Shown here: positions 1 to 17,339 of the stretch, piece after piece
Position numbering within the stretch: the first letter of the stretch is position 1
How the letters are laid out: the number at the start of each line of letters is the position of its first letter
From: Chrysomallon squamiferum
Taxonomy: Eukaryota > Mollusca > Gastropoda > Neomphalida > Peltospiridae
Assembly (NCBI GenBank): GCA_012295275.1
Contig: CM022669.1
Span: 13,933,672-13,997,671 of the forward strand
Length of the DNA: 64,000 bases
Direction of reading: 5' to 3'
Made by a program: the position numbers and the translations under genes
The notes under the pieces: model-generated
Told to the model about the DNA's origin: nothing
The model's input: only the letters and a program-made list of their open reading frames with translations
Database searches by the model: none

Positions 1-59
1 ACATGGAGGAACTGAAATAGGCTGTTTGATTATGGTTCAGTTTAAATTTGGCTGCTCAC

Positions 60-3000
60 CTATGGTACTGATTTTCAAAAGTCATTTTCTCAGACTGAAT
101 GTCATCAATCTTTTCCTGCATCTCACTGATCTTTGACTCATACTTCCCTTTGAAATCCAGCAGTTCCTATATAAAATAAGTAAACTTATTTATTAATTAG
201 GAAACTCTCTGTAGAATCATCCAATAATCTGGCCAAAACATTTGCCTTTTGTGACTGTCTATTTATAATTAAAAGTGCTTATTTTTTTTTCCAGTATAAT
301 AAATTTAAAAAACAACAACAAGGATAATAAATTTAAAACTTTTAAATAAATTCATATCATAATTTACCCAGTTTAAAAAAATTAAATAATACAAAATAAG
401 ATCAAACAAACAGGCAAACATACAACACACACACTACCACACATCATAAAATATGCAAACACATAAAAGTGGATCATACATCCATTAATACTAACAAATA
501 AATAAATAAATGGATAAATAAAGTAAAAACAAGAGGCAGAAAGAAAGGAAAATATGGAAATATGTTAGTAAAGTAAATATAAGGTCAAATCCAATAAAAG
601 TAAAAAATAAAAAAATGAGAAATGCAATTTAAGTTAAATAAAGGCAGAAAAAAAAATGTTTGAAAGCTTCAAAGAATACAAAAAATATTATCATTTTACT
701 TGTGCAAGAATATGATAATGTTGATTTCATAAGACACAATAGCATCATATTCCTTTATCCAGCATTTAAAAACAACACTGATGGAACTCTAAGGAATCAC
801 AAAAGGCCTAATGACAAATGATACTGTCAAAGCAATATGAAAGAATTCAAAGCAGTAACTCTCAACCTGGGCAGTAGTGCCCCTCTGAAATATTGCATGA
901 ATACAGGACAACAGCAAAAGCTATATATTTACAATACATAAATGCTTATAACATCATTACATAATTCACTCTGCTTTTTTCAGCAATGTGAAAAAAAGGA
1001 CAAAGATTCTGCTACAAGTATAGTTGGGGGGGTAAACCAACAAGGATATGTATGAGAAGATAGTTTACTAAGTGTGGATATATTTGTTTATATATAAATA
1101 CTAGGAAAACTACTACTATAATGGAGCAAGGAGATTAATGTAGGTGCTGTTATGTCTGATGCAGACGATGACCACTATGAAAAGACAAGTGCAATGTGAA
1201 GTTCTAGAAAAGCATCATGGACAAGGAGGACTAGGAAGCATCACTGATGAGCAGCACTAGAAAGCAAACTACAACACCTTTAGCTCCTGAAGAATAGCAT
1301 TATCTGGAAGACCAAGATCCTGCAGGTGCATTTCCAACTCACAGAGTTTTCGAAGAACTTTTTCCTTTTCATTCCACAAGTGACAGATAATTTCTTTCTC
1401 ATCTCCGTAAGACAAACCTGCTTTGTCTTTTATCTGACTCATAATGTATTTTAAATCTGAAACCTATCAACATTTCATACCTGTAAAACTCTACTTGAAA
1501 TAATAACTAGAAACATCACAAATATATAATAAAAAGAAAATAAGTAATAAATACACAAACAAAACCATAAACAACAATAATTTAAAGAGATATGAAATTC
1601 ATAATTTAAAATATAGATAATCATAATTGGAATTATAAAACAAAAATTAAAACGAAATATTGAAATCTTATTATCTGATACAAAAATAAAAAATAAAAAC
1701 TGAAAACAGATAATTATCAATTTTTATATGTCTAAAGCTGTGGAAATCTTTAAGCTAGAGGTATTTAGTATTTAAAAAAATCAAATGAAATCAAGTTAAA
1801 GCACAAAACTGCTACCTTTTCATTCTTTTGCGTATTTCGATTTCCCTGATGTATATCGGTGTTGCTGTCAACAGTAATGAGATTTTCATCAAGAGGCACA
1901 GACAGTCGAAGCTTCTCGTTGTCCTCTTTCAAGTCTCGAATTCTCATATCAAGATTGTGATTTTTGTCTTTCTCACGCTGCAGCTGTCTGATCAGCTCTT
2001 TCTCAGCAGCCTGTGAACAAGTGTAAATTTAAATAAAATCCAATTATATCACAACCTTTCTAGTTTTATCTGTTTTAACATTTTACAACAGTCCTACTGT
2101 TTTTAAAAAAGTATAATTTTTTTTTTTTTTTTTATATATTATATTTCTTTAAATATTTAATTTTAAATATAAGTTGCCAAGAACACCACTAACAATATGG
2201 AAATTACAAACTGGTCAATCACAATTTTAACTTTTATGTTTGTTTACATGATAGGTATTTTGTTAATAAATGTTTGCCTGCAGTTTGGCATTTTCAGACA
2301 GAAGTTTCTCCTCCACTTTTGACAAATTGTTTGCTCTGTCTGCATGTTCCTGATGAAGTCTTTCCTCTGTTATTTGTAACCTCCTTTCCAATGACATCAC
2401 CTGAATGAAGCAAACGTTAAAAAAACATGTTAAACAAGAAACAATATCTAATTTTCTATTTCAGGTTGATCTCTTTTTTGAACATGGACTTTGATGATAA
2501 GGTTATAGACTATTCTCTTCTTTTTTTTTGGCAGTTAATAAAATACACATATGTTAGTATTTCAAATTATTTCACTTGCATAAGAACCAGAACTGAAGAG
2601 GGGGTATAGTACAATAAAGTATTTTCAAAAAAACCCCTGACTGAATGAATGACTAACTATCTCGTTTAAATAATTAAACCAGATCCTGTACAATATAGTG
2701 ATAAATACAAAAACATATGTTAAAGATATAAAGAAAATTACATTTGATATGTTTTAGAAATAATGAAAGGAGGTTTGCTGGATCAGCTAAGATCTATGAC
2801 AAAAACATGAATCTAAATCTGACATATTTTAGAAACAATAAAAAGAGGTTTTATGGATCATCTAAGTAAAATATTTAAATCTAAATTTTAACTAGAAAAC
2901 AGCAAATCATGCTGATACCTGTTTCTGAGCTGCAGTGTTAGAGCCACCAGCATCAGACTGTTGTTGAAGAAGTAAAATCATTTCATTCAACTTCATTACT

Positions 3001-6000
3001 TGCTGTCGTGCCTCTTTTGTTTTAGCAGCTTCGTCCTGCAAATGCTGTTCATCTTGATTGAGAAGTTCTTTTAAATGTTCCACTTCTTCCTGTATCAAAA
3101 ACAAAGTCAGATGGATGTCAAACATAGTAATGTATCCAACAGAGACTACAACAAGGTTTTATAACTATCGCAATACTTTCTTTTAACTTCTTCATGTATT
3201 TATTTTATCTATGTATCTAACAATCTATCTATTTGTTTATTTGTTTATTTATTTACATATTTATAATTTATTTATTTAATTTGCAAATGATGCAAACATT
3301 AATATCCTGAAGGTAATTACTGAATAATTAAATCTCTGTAACATTTTTTGCCAGTTATTTTTTTCTTAATTTAAAAACTTCGAGTTCTAGCAAACAGTGC
3401 ATAGGTAGATATTACTTGTAAAAATAAAAGAAGTCAAAATTTTAACCTTTTTACATTAAAAAAGTTCAGTTCTGCTAAACATATATGTATAAATCTAAAA
3501 ACTCTATCTATCTGTTTATTTTTTTTTTCACAGCTGTTAGTTCAATCTAGTTGCATGAATTTCTTTTTACATTTCTAAATTGCTTTCTTTCAGAAAATAG
3601 AATGAAAATAGAATCAAACTGAAAATCACTCAGTATTAACTGAACTCATTTTTTCTAAATTTTCCTCATAGAAAAAACAAATTAATAAATAAAAATTAAA
3701 ATAAAAAACAGAAATGGAATAAATCAAATTGTCTTTTAATTTATAATCCTATGTCAAAAATTAAATTTAACTATTTTACAGACATTCACTTTTCATCAAG
3801 AACACAAAAGAACACAACTTTTAACAATTCTAAATAGTACCTTAAGACCTGAGATCTCAATTTTATGACCTTCACATGATTTTGATGATTCAGTTTTTGC
3901 TAACTCCAGTTCTTTCCTCACTGATTCTAGCTGTTTCTCCAAGTGTACTACCTATAAAAATGCAGAATATAATGAATATTACCACTTTCTATAATTTTTA
4001 TACCATTTTTAAAAAATCACAAATCTTGCACCAATCTTCCAGTTTTTCTTATGCCAGATGCATGTACATAATAAAACTCATTTTAACACTTTTTCTTTTG
4101 TTACAGAATGTGCAGATAAAATTTTCAACACTTAAAATACTGTCATTTATTTATGCTCGCAGTATCTACAACCTGAATGTCATTTATTTATGCTCGCAGT
4201 ATCTACAACCTGAATGTCATTTATTTATGCTCGCAGTATCTACAACCTGAATGTCATTTATTTATGCTCGCAGTATCTACGACCTGAATATTTTCGCTCT
4301 TAGTTTCTTAAAGCATGGTTTACAGCTTACCTCCAATTTGAGGGATTCGTTTGATTTTGTTAGTGTGGCTATCCGAGCATGCAGCTGTTTGGTATTCCAG
4401 TCACTCTCAGCCTGACTCTTCGTTTTAACATCTTGCAGTTCCTTGCTGAGATTTTCCTGCACTGACACAAGCTCATCCTGAAGATCTGCTAATCTCGATT
4501 CTAGTTCTGTTATCTTCACTGTTAAAATTAAAACCAATACTCACATTGAATAATCTTTAACTCTGATTATTTACAACAGTTATGTCTGAGTTTCTATGAT
4601 TTTTTGTGTGTTTCTGTTTGGAAGCAAATGTTGATATAAGTGTAGCTCAGTAGTGCAAGTCTGTATGTATATATGTGTGTGTGAATGGATACACATGTGT
4701 ATATTTGTCATTACAGTTTTATTTGGTGTGTATTTATGGGTTTTTTTTTTTTTTAAATAATAATTGTTTATAAAAATTGAATAACCTCTAGAACTAACAA
4801 ATATAAGAATAATTTTTACTACCAAATATTGAAAGCAAACATCAAATGTGTCACAATAATGATAATCTACCTCAAAGTATATTTATTTCCTAAATATACA
4901 TGTAAGTATTCACATTTTCCATTATAGTAAAAAATGCAATCTTAACCTACCAGTAGATCTGTTGTATTTTTCTTTTAACAGTTTGTTCTCTGTCTGAAGT
5001 GTGGAGTTCTCAACCTGAAGTTTACGCAGCTGACTTTCCAAAGCTTCCTAAATAAACATTCCATGAATATGTGAAATTAAATAACTAAAACAGTCAATTT
5101 TATTATAGCCAACAGCAAAGAATAAAGTATAAAATATTTTATCAAGGCTACAAACCATGAGAACAAAAAAAAATGTTTATAATAAAAGCAGTTAATATCC
5201 AAATATATTTATTTATATTTATAAAAGCAAATAAATACAGAAAATGATGTTTCAGTACATGCATACAGACAATACAGACTTATAACCACAAGTAAAACTA
5301 TTCATTTGGTATTATAATTAAAAGAAAACCAGTAAAGGATAGACACATTAAAAAAAAAAAAAAGATACCAAAAAAACAACAAAAAACCACACTGTATTCT
5401 TTGTAGCATTTAATTAACTGCCACCAAGAAAATTACTAACTTCTATAGTTACCAAAATAGAAAAAATAAGAAACTATTTCACAAGCAAATAAGTATATTA
5501 TGTAAATTCATTCAAACATTTACCATTACAAATACAAATGATGCCTTCAAATGCATCTAGTTACATGTGTACACACTGCCAGATATATCAGTTTCTTGAA
5601 AAGGTGCACTAATTATATTTGTATCATAATACAGGTAATTTGGAACTTGTCATTTTAATTATTTATCACAATGTTTTTGTTTACACATACAGTGACACAT
5701 AAAACAAATGCATTTCAGCTGAACATGTATATCACAGCAAAGGTTTTTTTCTAAACAATTATAGAAAGAAAATGTATTAAATGAACAGCAAATTAGCCAC
5801 TGGAATTTTTGTTTCATTTTAACATTATTTTTAAATGTTAACATTAGGGCTGTTTTGTTATAGTCTTTTGTTGTTGGTTTTTTTCCCACCTGTAACAAAC
5901 AGTACAATCATTTAATTTCTTGTCACAAGTTCTTTTTAGAAACATTTATATACAACAATTAAAATAAACTTATTTAATAAAATGTTTTTAAAAATAAATA

Positions 6001-7037
6001 TATATATATTTTACAATTTCCTATTCACAGACTTTTTTACCTATTTTTTTTTATTAATAAGAATGATGTTCTTCTCCTAAATATCTTGTTAATAAAAGCC
6101 ACAAGCAATTCTAAGTAATAATATGCTACATTTTTTACAATAAAATCAAACAATTATTTTTCTGCTTGTTAATAAATCTACACACTAGTATTTTCTAAAA
6201 ACTAGATGTGATAAATATTTGAACCTCACCATCTATTCAGGCTTCACTGTCATTAGGTCCTGAAATTTGTTTTCTTCAATTATTTTTCTTATTTATATAT
6301 ATATTTCTTTCTTTTTTTCAGCAGAAACTAAGTATATTTGTAATAATAATAAACTATAAAAATGATTTATTGATATTAAAACAAAATATTCAATTATTTT
6401 GCTTTTCCAAAACAAGCAGTCAAGAAATATATTATAAAAAAATGAAAAGTTATTAAAACTACTTTATAATAAAATAAAATAAATAAATTTTAAAAATAAA
6501 TGATGAATGTAATTTGTTATGTGACATGTTTATTATTCACTGTACTATTACCGTTGGGTATTTTTGGGGAGGTATTCTTCTTTTTCTTTTTCTTTTTTTC
6601 TTTTTTTTTAAGCTTTGTAAATTCAAATTACCTGAATGAACATTAATAATGAGAGGAAATATATATATATATATAACCTTTTTAAATTAATAATTTTGAA
6701 ACTCACAGAAGAATAATGCTGATTTTGGCTGTGACGTGGAGCACTGTTGTAATTAATGTTACCTGCAATTAAATCAAAATTCAACATCTTTTTAATATGA
6801 AAATACACAGTTATTAAACAAAAAATTTAAATGTCTGTTTAATTAGATATGCAAAACAAATAAATAAATAAAAACATTTCATTTCATTTTACTTTACTTT
6901 CTTATTTGTATTTATGTAGCAGTTTTATTCTTTTTTTAGTTTTTAAATATTAATGAAGTGATAGTTTTGAATGAGAATTAGTGCTCACCGGATGATGCAG
7001 TCAAACCAGAGCTGCTCATTCTGTTGCTCATTGCCAT
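60..7037 (-). CDS. Coiled-coil protein gene A, 5' part (3' end beyond window)
   Basis: Ten coding exons read on the minus strand with consistent splice phases: 7037-6989 (start MAMSNRMSSSG), 6762-6707, 5047-4951, 4518-4331, 3951-3841, 3089-2919, 2400-2278, 2010-1816, 1463-1278 and 166-60. They encode about 427 residues and the gene continues past the left edge. After a serine/asparagine-rich head of about 36 residues nearly everything is charged, heptad-rich coiled coil (for example LRKLQVEN, ELESRLADLQDEL). There is no signal peptide or membrane segment, so an intracellular structural or scaffold role is inferred. The start is the first ATG of an exon opening at 7061 after a good acceptor; a second ATG lies two codons later. 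The intron after the exon ending at 2278 has only a GC donor (CAG|GCAAAC). The 57-codon exon 3089-2919 resembles exons in genes C and D. I do not recognise the family; centrosomal, ciliary and golgin-like proteins look similar by composition. Confidence 0.8.
4141..4288. repeat. 37-bp tandem repeat, four copies
   Basis: Four consecutive copies of a 37-bp unit (beginning TGTCATTTATTTATGCTCGC) lie in the intron between the 188-bp and 111-bp exons of gene A. The first three are identical and the fourth differs by one base (acgacc for acaacc). The open frame through it on the plus strand is a by-product of the repeat. Confidence 0.9.
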
Positions 7038-7061
7038 AGTTACCAAGAGACACCACAAGAG

Positions 7062-7920
7062 CTAAAATTAAACAGTTTTTATTAAACTGTGTTACTTTTA
7101 TTTAAAAGATTACACTCTAAAGAATGCAGACACATGTATACACACATTAAAAATGAAAACATTCACAGTTAAAAATAAATAATAATGATAATGTAACATA
7201 TATAATTTTATAATCTATGTGTCAATATATGTATGTAAAGTAGAACACACACACACACAGTATTTTTGCAAGAAAAAATACAGGAATAACAATGAAGTGA
7301 AAAGAAACAGCATGATTCACAGATGTAATTAAATATTGAAAACTCTTCTCCTGCTGATGACTAATTATTGAGAAAGCATTTGTTCTATAACCACTACCAT
7401 CTGTCATGTTCTGCTTTCTTAATTATTCATAGCTAATCTTATAGATCAGGAACTTATACAGAATTATCAGAATGTGTAACAGACAGAACCAGTAAAAGAG
7501 TAATGAAAACCAGAAAACATCAGTGTTCTTTTAATTAGCTAGAATCTCTACATTCAGCTTTAAACATTAATAAGAAAAAATTGCAAACATGTATCATTAT
7601 GTGCACAACATATTATGTACAATATATTACATTTTTAAAGGTGCATATTATACTCATATATATATATATACTAATGATGAACAGATAAACACAGCACATA
7701 TCTGTATGTACAGACACACACAGAAATATATTTGTGTCTGTGTGTGTGTTTTATATTATATATCAGTCTTATATATAAAAAATATAAACAAACATTTACA
7801 ATAAACATATACAAGTTTAAATAAATAAAACATTTATTTTTTTTAATTTCACAACAGAAGCATATTCTGACAGGTGATATTCAAACATTTATAATACACA
7901 TTCAGTTTTATTTTTCATTC
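7062..7920. other. Region upstream of gene A coding start, no gene seen
   Basis: AT-rich DNA upstream of the first coding exon of gene A. The acceptor at 7062-7063 (minus strand, TTTTAG) implies that at least one noncoding exon lies further upstream. Short open frames here have no coding character. Confidence 0.5.
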
Positions 7921-8168
7921 TTTGAACAAACAGTTGTCCAAAATACTTCATCCATTACAATTACCAAAATGTAAATAATGTTGGGGCTAATGTTACTGCA
8001 ATAGAGTTCCATATCCTACTTTGTAAATAACTGAACCATGAAAACATGGAGTTCTCTAAATCACAATGACTTTATACAAATGGAAAATGTACCAGTATAT
8101 TAACTGTCTCTGGAGTACATTACAAAGTAGTATATATACGATTTGGTAGTTAAGTTTCTTATTATTAC

Positions 8169-8182
8169 TGTGTATGTGTGTG

Positions 8183-8235
<53 letters not shown>

Positions 8236-8262
8236 GAGTGTGTGAGAGAGAGAGAGAGAGAG
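8169..8262. repeat. (TG)n then (AG)n compound microsatellite
   Basis: A long TG dinucleotide run passes into an AG run inside the 8-9.6 kb duplicated region. Open frames of Val-Cys or Thr-His repeats over it are artefacts. Confidence 0.95.
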
Positions 8263-8523
8263 TTAGATGAAAATTTTTTATTCTGTAACCACATTTGTCC
8301 TGTAAGAAAATCATATCAGATTCTTACAAATGTTATGATTTAATAATAATACTCAAAGAAAAAATACACAAAATGTGTGTGTGTGAATGTGTGTGAGAGA
8401 GATGAAAAATGTTTATTCTGTAATTACATTTCTCCTATAAGAAAATCATATAATTATATATTACTGTCAGATTCTTACAAATCTTATGATTTAATAATTA
8501 TACTCAAAGAAAAAATACACAAA

Positions 8524-8536
8524 CTGTGTGTGTGTT

Positions 8537-8622
<86 letters not shown>
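8524..8622. repeat. (TG)n then (AG)n compound microsatellite
   Basis: Second TG-to-AG compound tract in the same duplicated block, following a copy of the ATGATTTAATAAT module. The matching context shows that the dinucleotide tract was copied with the module. Confidence 0.95.
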
Positions 8623-8626
<4 letters not shown>

Positions 8627-9595
8627 AAATGCTTATTCTGTAATTACATTTCTCCTATAAGAAAATCATATAGTTCTATATTAGTGTCAGATTCTTACAA
8701 ATCTTATAAATATTATGATTTAATAATAATTCTCAGTTACTGTAATGATTATTAAAATATAAATATAAATCAACTATCAGGGTTATTACCTCAACTTTAA
8801 CTGTTATTATTATGAATAAGCCATTTTTATTTATTTTTCTTAAGAATTTCAACAATAATCAGTCAGGTGTTAAAGCAATGAAATCAACACTATTAAAAGC
8901 ACATTATTGTTCAAGATGAACAAGGATATTAGATTATTTAACTTTAAAAAAAAACAATTGTCCAAAATACTTCCTTTATTAAAATGTGAATTACGTTGGG
9001 GCTAATGTTATTGGAACAGATTACCATATCCTGCTTTGTAAATGAATGAACCATAAAAACAGGAGTTCACTAGATCACAGTGACTTTATTAAATACAAAG
9101 AATGGAAAATATACTGTATTAAATATCTGATATATATTTTAAAGTTATGTAGTGTGTGTGTGTGTGTGTGTGTGAGGGGGTGGGTGTGTGTGTGCATCTG
9201 TGAAATAGTGAAAGATGAAAATGTTTATTCTTTAAATAGTGTTCTCCTAAAAGAAAATTATATAATGATATACTAGTGTCAGATTTTTTCAAATCTTATA
9301 AATATTATGATTTAATAATAATACTCAAAGAAAAAACACTATATACTCACATATACATACACAACACACACACACACACATATATATATCAGCATGTTTA
9401 TAGTAATTATTCAAATGTAAAAAAATAAAAATAAAATTCAAATCAAATAACAAACATATTTCCTCAATTTTAATTGTTACGTCAATTGTCAATGCAATGA
9501 GTCAATGCATATTCACCAATTTTAAAAGCATATTACTGTTTAAGATGAACAAAGATATTAGACTATTTAACTTTTAAAAAAACAATTCAGTTAAT

Positions 9596-10128
9596 AATAT
9601 AGATAAGAATGCTTGCAGAGCCATTTTATCATCCATACTGTAATTGTAAACAGTAAACCAACTGCTGGTTAATTTGTACTGGCAAAGAGTAAAATCTGAA
9701 AACTGACTGATATTATCCATTTGATGATAATGTCAGTGTGACATGCAGAATGGGCATCCAACTCATGGTGGATGGCATGAGTAACAACTGACCTCCCAAA
9801 TTTGTGCACCACATAGGGAAGATTTGGAAATAACAAGAACAAATTGGTTCTCATATTTTTAATCTGTGTAAAATTCTGGAAAATCAGTCAGACAATTACC
9901 ATACTATTATTTGATGGAACTGTTATTTGGTTTTTCTTTTCTAATTATTATTTTATTAATATTATAATATGTTTGGAATGTCACTTTAGTTGGACCTCAG
10001 TATGTGAAATCTATTGCAGTGGTATGAACAAAAAGAAAACATATAATAGGCAGAATTCAAATTTGGCCACAATATTCCTTTAATAAAGAACAATAGTTTA
10101 GAATGACAGTAATAATAATAACAATAAC

Positions 10129-10225
<97 letters not shown>

Positions 10226-11042
10226 ATCAGTTGTAATAACTGTAAGATTTATAGTTAAATCTGTTTGTTAATGATCTTAACGCCTGTATCTATAATTTTT
10301 AAGTATTTATTTATAGTACACGGATATTATTGTTAAATAAAGTAGAAAGCTATTATATATTTTTGTCCGTTGGATTACCTGGTTAATCACATAATTATCT
10401 TCAAATGATAAAAAGTAGACGAATGAGAAAAGAAACTGCTGCCACTACTTAATGACAGCAGTTCGAAATCGGATGCTACAGAATATCCGAAGACGAATTT
10501 GTGCATGTATAGACAAACCGAACACCAGTGATCCGACATAAAAAGAAAAGAAAATTCCTTATATCCATAAATCAAATATAATTTACAGAAAAATTGCATA
10601 AGTACAAACCTTTAAGACAAAAACAAATCTATATTAAATGAAAAATCATCTCAAATGCCCCAACACTGTCACTTTCACCACGTTTCATATCACAGGTGAC
10701 GATCTAACATCGTCTGTTCATACTATTGACATTTAACTGTTTTAAGCTATTGGCCAACACGCATGCTCAGACATTGTTTATTCATTATGAAAGGTCAAGG
10801 ATCAAGTAGTAGACATCTCGGCCAGCCAGTATTTGATGTTAATTTTAGTTTTGCCAAACCGAAGAGTTTTCGAATTAAATAAATAAATAAATAAATATTT
10901 TCAACCAGATTACTTTTTTTTTGTTGATGTTTACAATAATGTTGCAAATTTCGACAAATTTTAAGTAATAATGAAATATACGGATACAAATGGGTACAGT
11001 TTTATTTATATTAATGTTATATTAATTCATGTTCTTTCTTTA

Positions 11043-11087
<45 letters not shown>

Positions 11088-12436
11088 CTGTTGTTGTTGT
11101 TGTTGTTGTTGCTATTTTAAGCGTATATGTATTTTTATTTTTAGAACACTATAATCACATTTGAAAAGTGTTTTTTTTCTTTCTTTTTTCTAATCCTTTA
11201 TTTATTTATTTATTTTTTTTTATTTTTTTTTATTATTTATTTATTATCATTATTGTTTTGTTAATTTTTTGTTAATATTTGTTAAGCTCTTTGTTAAATT
11301 TATATTTAAAAATATGTTTACGCATGTATGTGTATCTGTGTTTTTGTGTGCTTGTTTGTGTTTAACAGTGATAGTAATATAAATTAATGGAAACAATAAG
11401 AAAAATTTGTAATAATAATAATTATACTATATCAAAATACCAGAATAACTGCGGGGATCTGTTTTTGTCCCCTATAAACACTATAAAAATTTCATTAAAT
11501 TTTCATTTCCGTGCATTGTTTAAAAACCACATAAATGTGATATAATTATTTTTATTATTTTTTTTATTTTCATTAATACAGTAACGGTCAGCTTACAAAA
11601 TTTTTATTATTATTTTATTTTTTTTTTCATACAGAAGATCCAACTAGCAACAATCATCAGACAAATGTATCATACATAGAAAACATGTTTCTTCCTTTTT
11701 TCTTTCTTTCTTTTTTTTTTTTTATTATTTTTTTTTTTTTTTTCGTCATATAAAATTCATACAACAATTTATTTTAATTTGACAGACAACCGTTGTTTAT
11801 TATATTTCACTAAGCATATGTTCGTACCCTGGTTATAAACTTAACAGCTATCACTCCGAAGTGTTAAAATGGCGGCATTCAGACGTTTTGTAACCATATC
11901 ATTTTATTTTCGTACTTTTTATTATCTAAAACAAATAAAATAATATCTTGGAAGTAAAAATAATTTATTTCGACAATTTATTCGTGAAACCGAAGGTACA
12001 CTTTAAGATTATTTGCTCTATCGATAAATGAATTATCTCATGCTGTTGTTTGTTACTGAATTACTTTAGCCGGTGTTTCTCATTAAAAAACACAATTAAC
12101 CTAACGTGTCCTTATGCATATCTTCTTTTTTTTTTTTTTTTTTTTGTTTTTTGCATCTACTGACGCAGATGTAGAATTGGCAAGGTCGTATTCAATGTGC
12201 ACTGAGTACATGAACGATAAATAACTATCTGTAGGTTCATAGTTTTTGTTTAAAAATAAATAAATAAAATAGAATAAATTAAATAAAACTGAATAAAATA
12301 AATAATAGATGCAACCACAACATCAGCAACAGTGAGAGGATGAAGAAGAAGTTACATTTAAATGTATAATATTTATAACGGGAAATTATGACATGAATAA
12401 TAACCTGATTATTAAACAACAATCATTATTTCCCTA

Positions 12437-12467
<31 letters not shown>

Positions 12468-13700
12468 TTGCAAGTGAAAATTAATAAAGTTATATCCAAT
12501 AGCTTTATACAATTTATTTACATTGTAATCATAATACTATTAACCTGTTATTATTTATTTATTTATTTTAAATAAATATCTTGTACAAAAAAAAAATAAA
12601 AAATAGACAACATATTTGCCAACTAAATAACTTTGTGATTTGTTATTAAAGAGGCTAAATGCGACATAGAAAGCCATGCTACGATTCAACAGCTATTTGA
12701 GGCAGACTGAGGCCAGGATCCCTGTGCTTCTTGAAATCGAAATGGTGCGCCATAGTTAAATGTGTCACGTGTCTTCCTCAGTGCATTCATTGGTATAAAT
12801 ATTACAGCAACAACAAAAATCTCGTCATTCTAGGATACTGTCTTGAATCAGTGAGTAGATTAAATTCCATACTGTTTTTATTTTATTTTAAGAAAAACAA
12901 AACAGAAAAGTAAATAAATAAATAAAACCTTAATTCGTGTATTGATTATTTCTATTGAAAACGCATCCGGTTTCGCGCCAGTATTTCAGCTGTTACAATA
13001 ACTTCCCACGTATCTATCATAGTTTGCATGCGGTGCAGCCCGACCAGCAATCGTCTTGTTAATAGATAAACAATTATCCCATAATTAGTTTTATCATTCA
13101 GAATCAGAAAATATAAGTAGTGATTTGTTTGTCGGTTACCATACTTTTCGCTTTAACCATTAATACATATCTAAATCATGTACATCTGTTGCAGAAAAAA
13201 AGTTTCTATAGTTTGATAGTTTGATAGGTATGGCACCTGAAGGGCTGTCTGTTTATATATGACAAAAAAAACAAAAACAACATACACATAAATCTTTTTT
13301 ATTATTACTTTAATAAAATGCATTTGCAAAAGTTCAAAATATGTTGACATTTTTCTCATCTTAATTATTTTAATGTGCAAATGAAAGATCAAAATAATTT
13401 AATCATTTTGAAACTATAAGAAAAGACAAACAAACGGTGAGACATTTCCACATACACAGACTGAGTCAGACTCGCGGACATAATTATATTCTCCACCTCC
13501 ATCTTCAGCGACAACAAACTAAATAATATTAAAGAATCTTAAAATTAAATTAATAAAAGTATAAACATTTTTGAAATATATACAGTTAATATGTGGGTGC
13601 GGATTAGTTCAATATTTTACTGCTAAATTTTTTTTAATAATAATGATAATAATAATAATAAATAAATAAATAATTAAATAAATAAATACATAAATAAATA
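9596..13700. other. Intergenic or upstream region between genes A and B
   Basis: No convincing coding exon. It holds (AAT)n/(AGT)n at about 10110-10225, (ATT)n plus (GTT)n at about 11045-11112, and several poly-T and poly-A runs. A possible promoter patch lies at 10640-10790. An ATG in YY1-like context (AAAATGGCGGC) at 11867-11877 opens only a 24-codon frame. Confidence 0.5.
10640..10790 (-). promoter_or_regulatory. Possible promoter of gene A
   Basis: This patch is less AT-rich than its surroundings. It has a CCAAT-type box (TATTGGCCAAC at about 10749) and an NRF-1-like ACGCATGCTCAG. On the minus strand a plausible donor, TTAAAG|GTTTGT, follows at about 10613 and could end a noncoding first exon joining the acceptor at 7062. 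This is inference; no transcript data were available. Confidence 0.3.
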
Positions 13701-13713
13701 AATAAATAAGGAA

Positions 13714-17339
<3,626 letters not shown>

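Larger units (their letters stand above)
7925..9595. repeat. Nested tandem duplication carrying (TG)n(AG)n tracts
   Basis: Two diverged copies of a composite unit lie side by side, about 7925-8948 and 8950-9595. The left part (TTGTCCAAAATACTTC, then GTTGGGGCTAATGTTA) is at 7933 and 8958 onward. The right part (AAGATGAACAA followed by GATATTAGA) is near 8913 and 9543. A middle module of about 110-130 bp (GATGAAAATGTTTATTCTGT through ATGATTTAATAATAATACTC) occurs at about 8266, 8400, 8624 and 9214. Copies are often followed by TG and AG dinucleotide tracts. No transposase is visible. It could be tandem satellite growth or a non-autonomous element carrying microsatellites. Confidence 0.7.

Noticed and set aside
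4141-4288. Four evenly repeated 37-bp units resembling a CRISPR array
   Set aside because: The units are directly adjacent with no unique spacers, and lie in a eukaryotic intron. It is a minisatellite.
8100-8643. Frames of Cys-Val, Thr-His and Arg-Glu repeats
   Set aside because: Translation of TG, CA and AG dinucleotide runs; no coding composition outside the repeat.
10387-10599. 70-codon minus-strand frame upstream of gene A
   Set aside because: No coding composition; it falls where a 5' UTR might be and has no similarity to anything I know.
11869-11940. ATGGCGGCATTCAGACG opening a mitochondrial-presequence-like peptide
   Set aside because: Only 24 codons before a stop, with no clear downstream exon. 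The motif may instead be a YY1-type promoter element.
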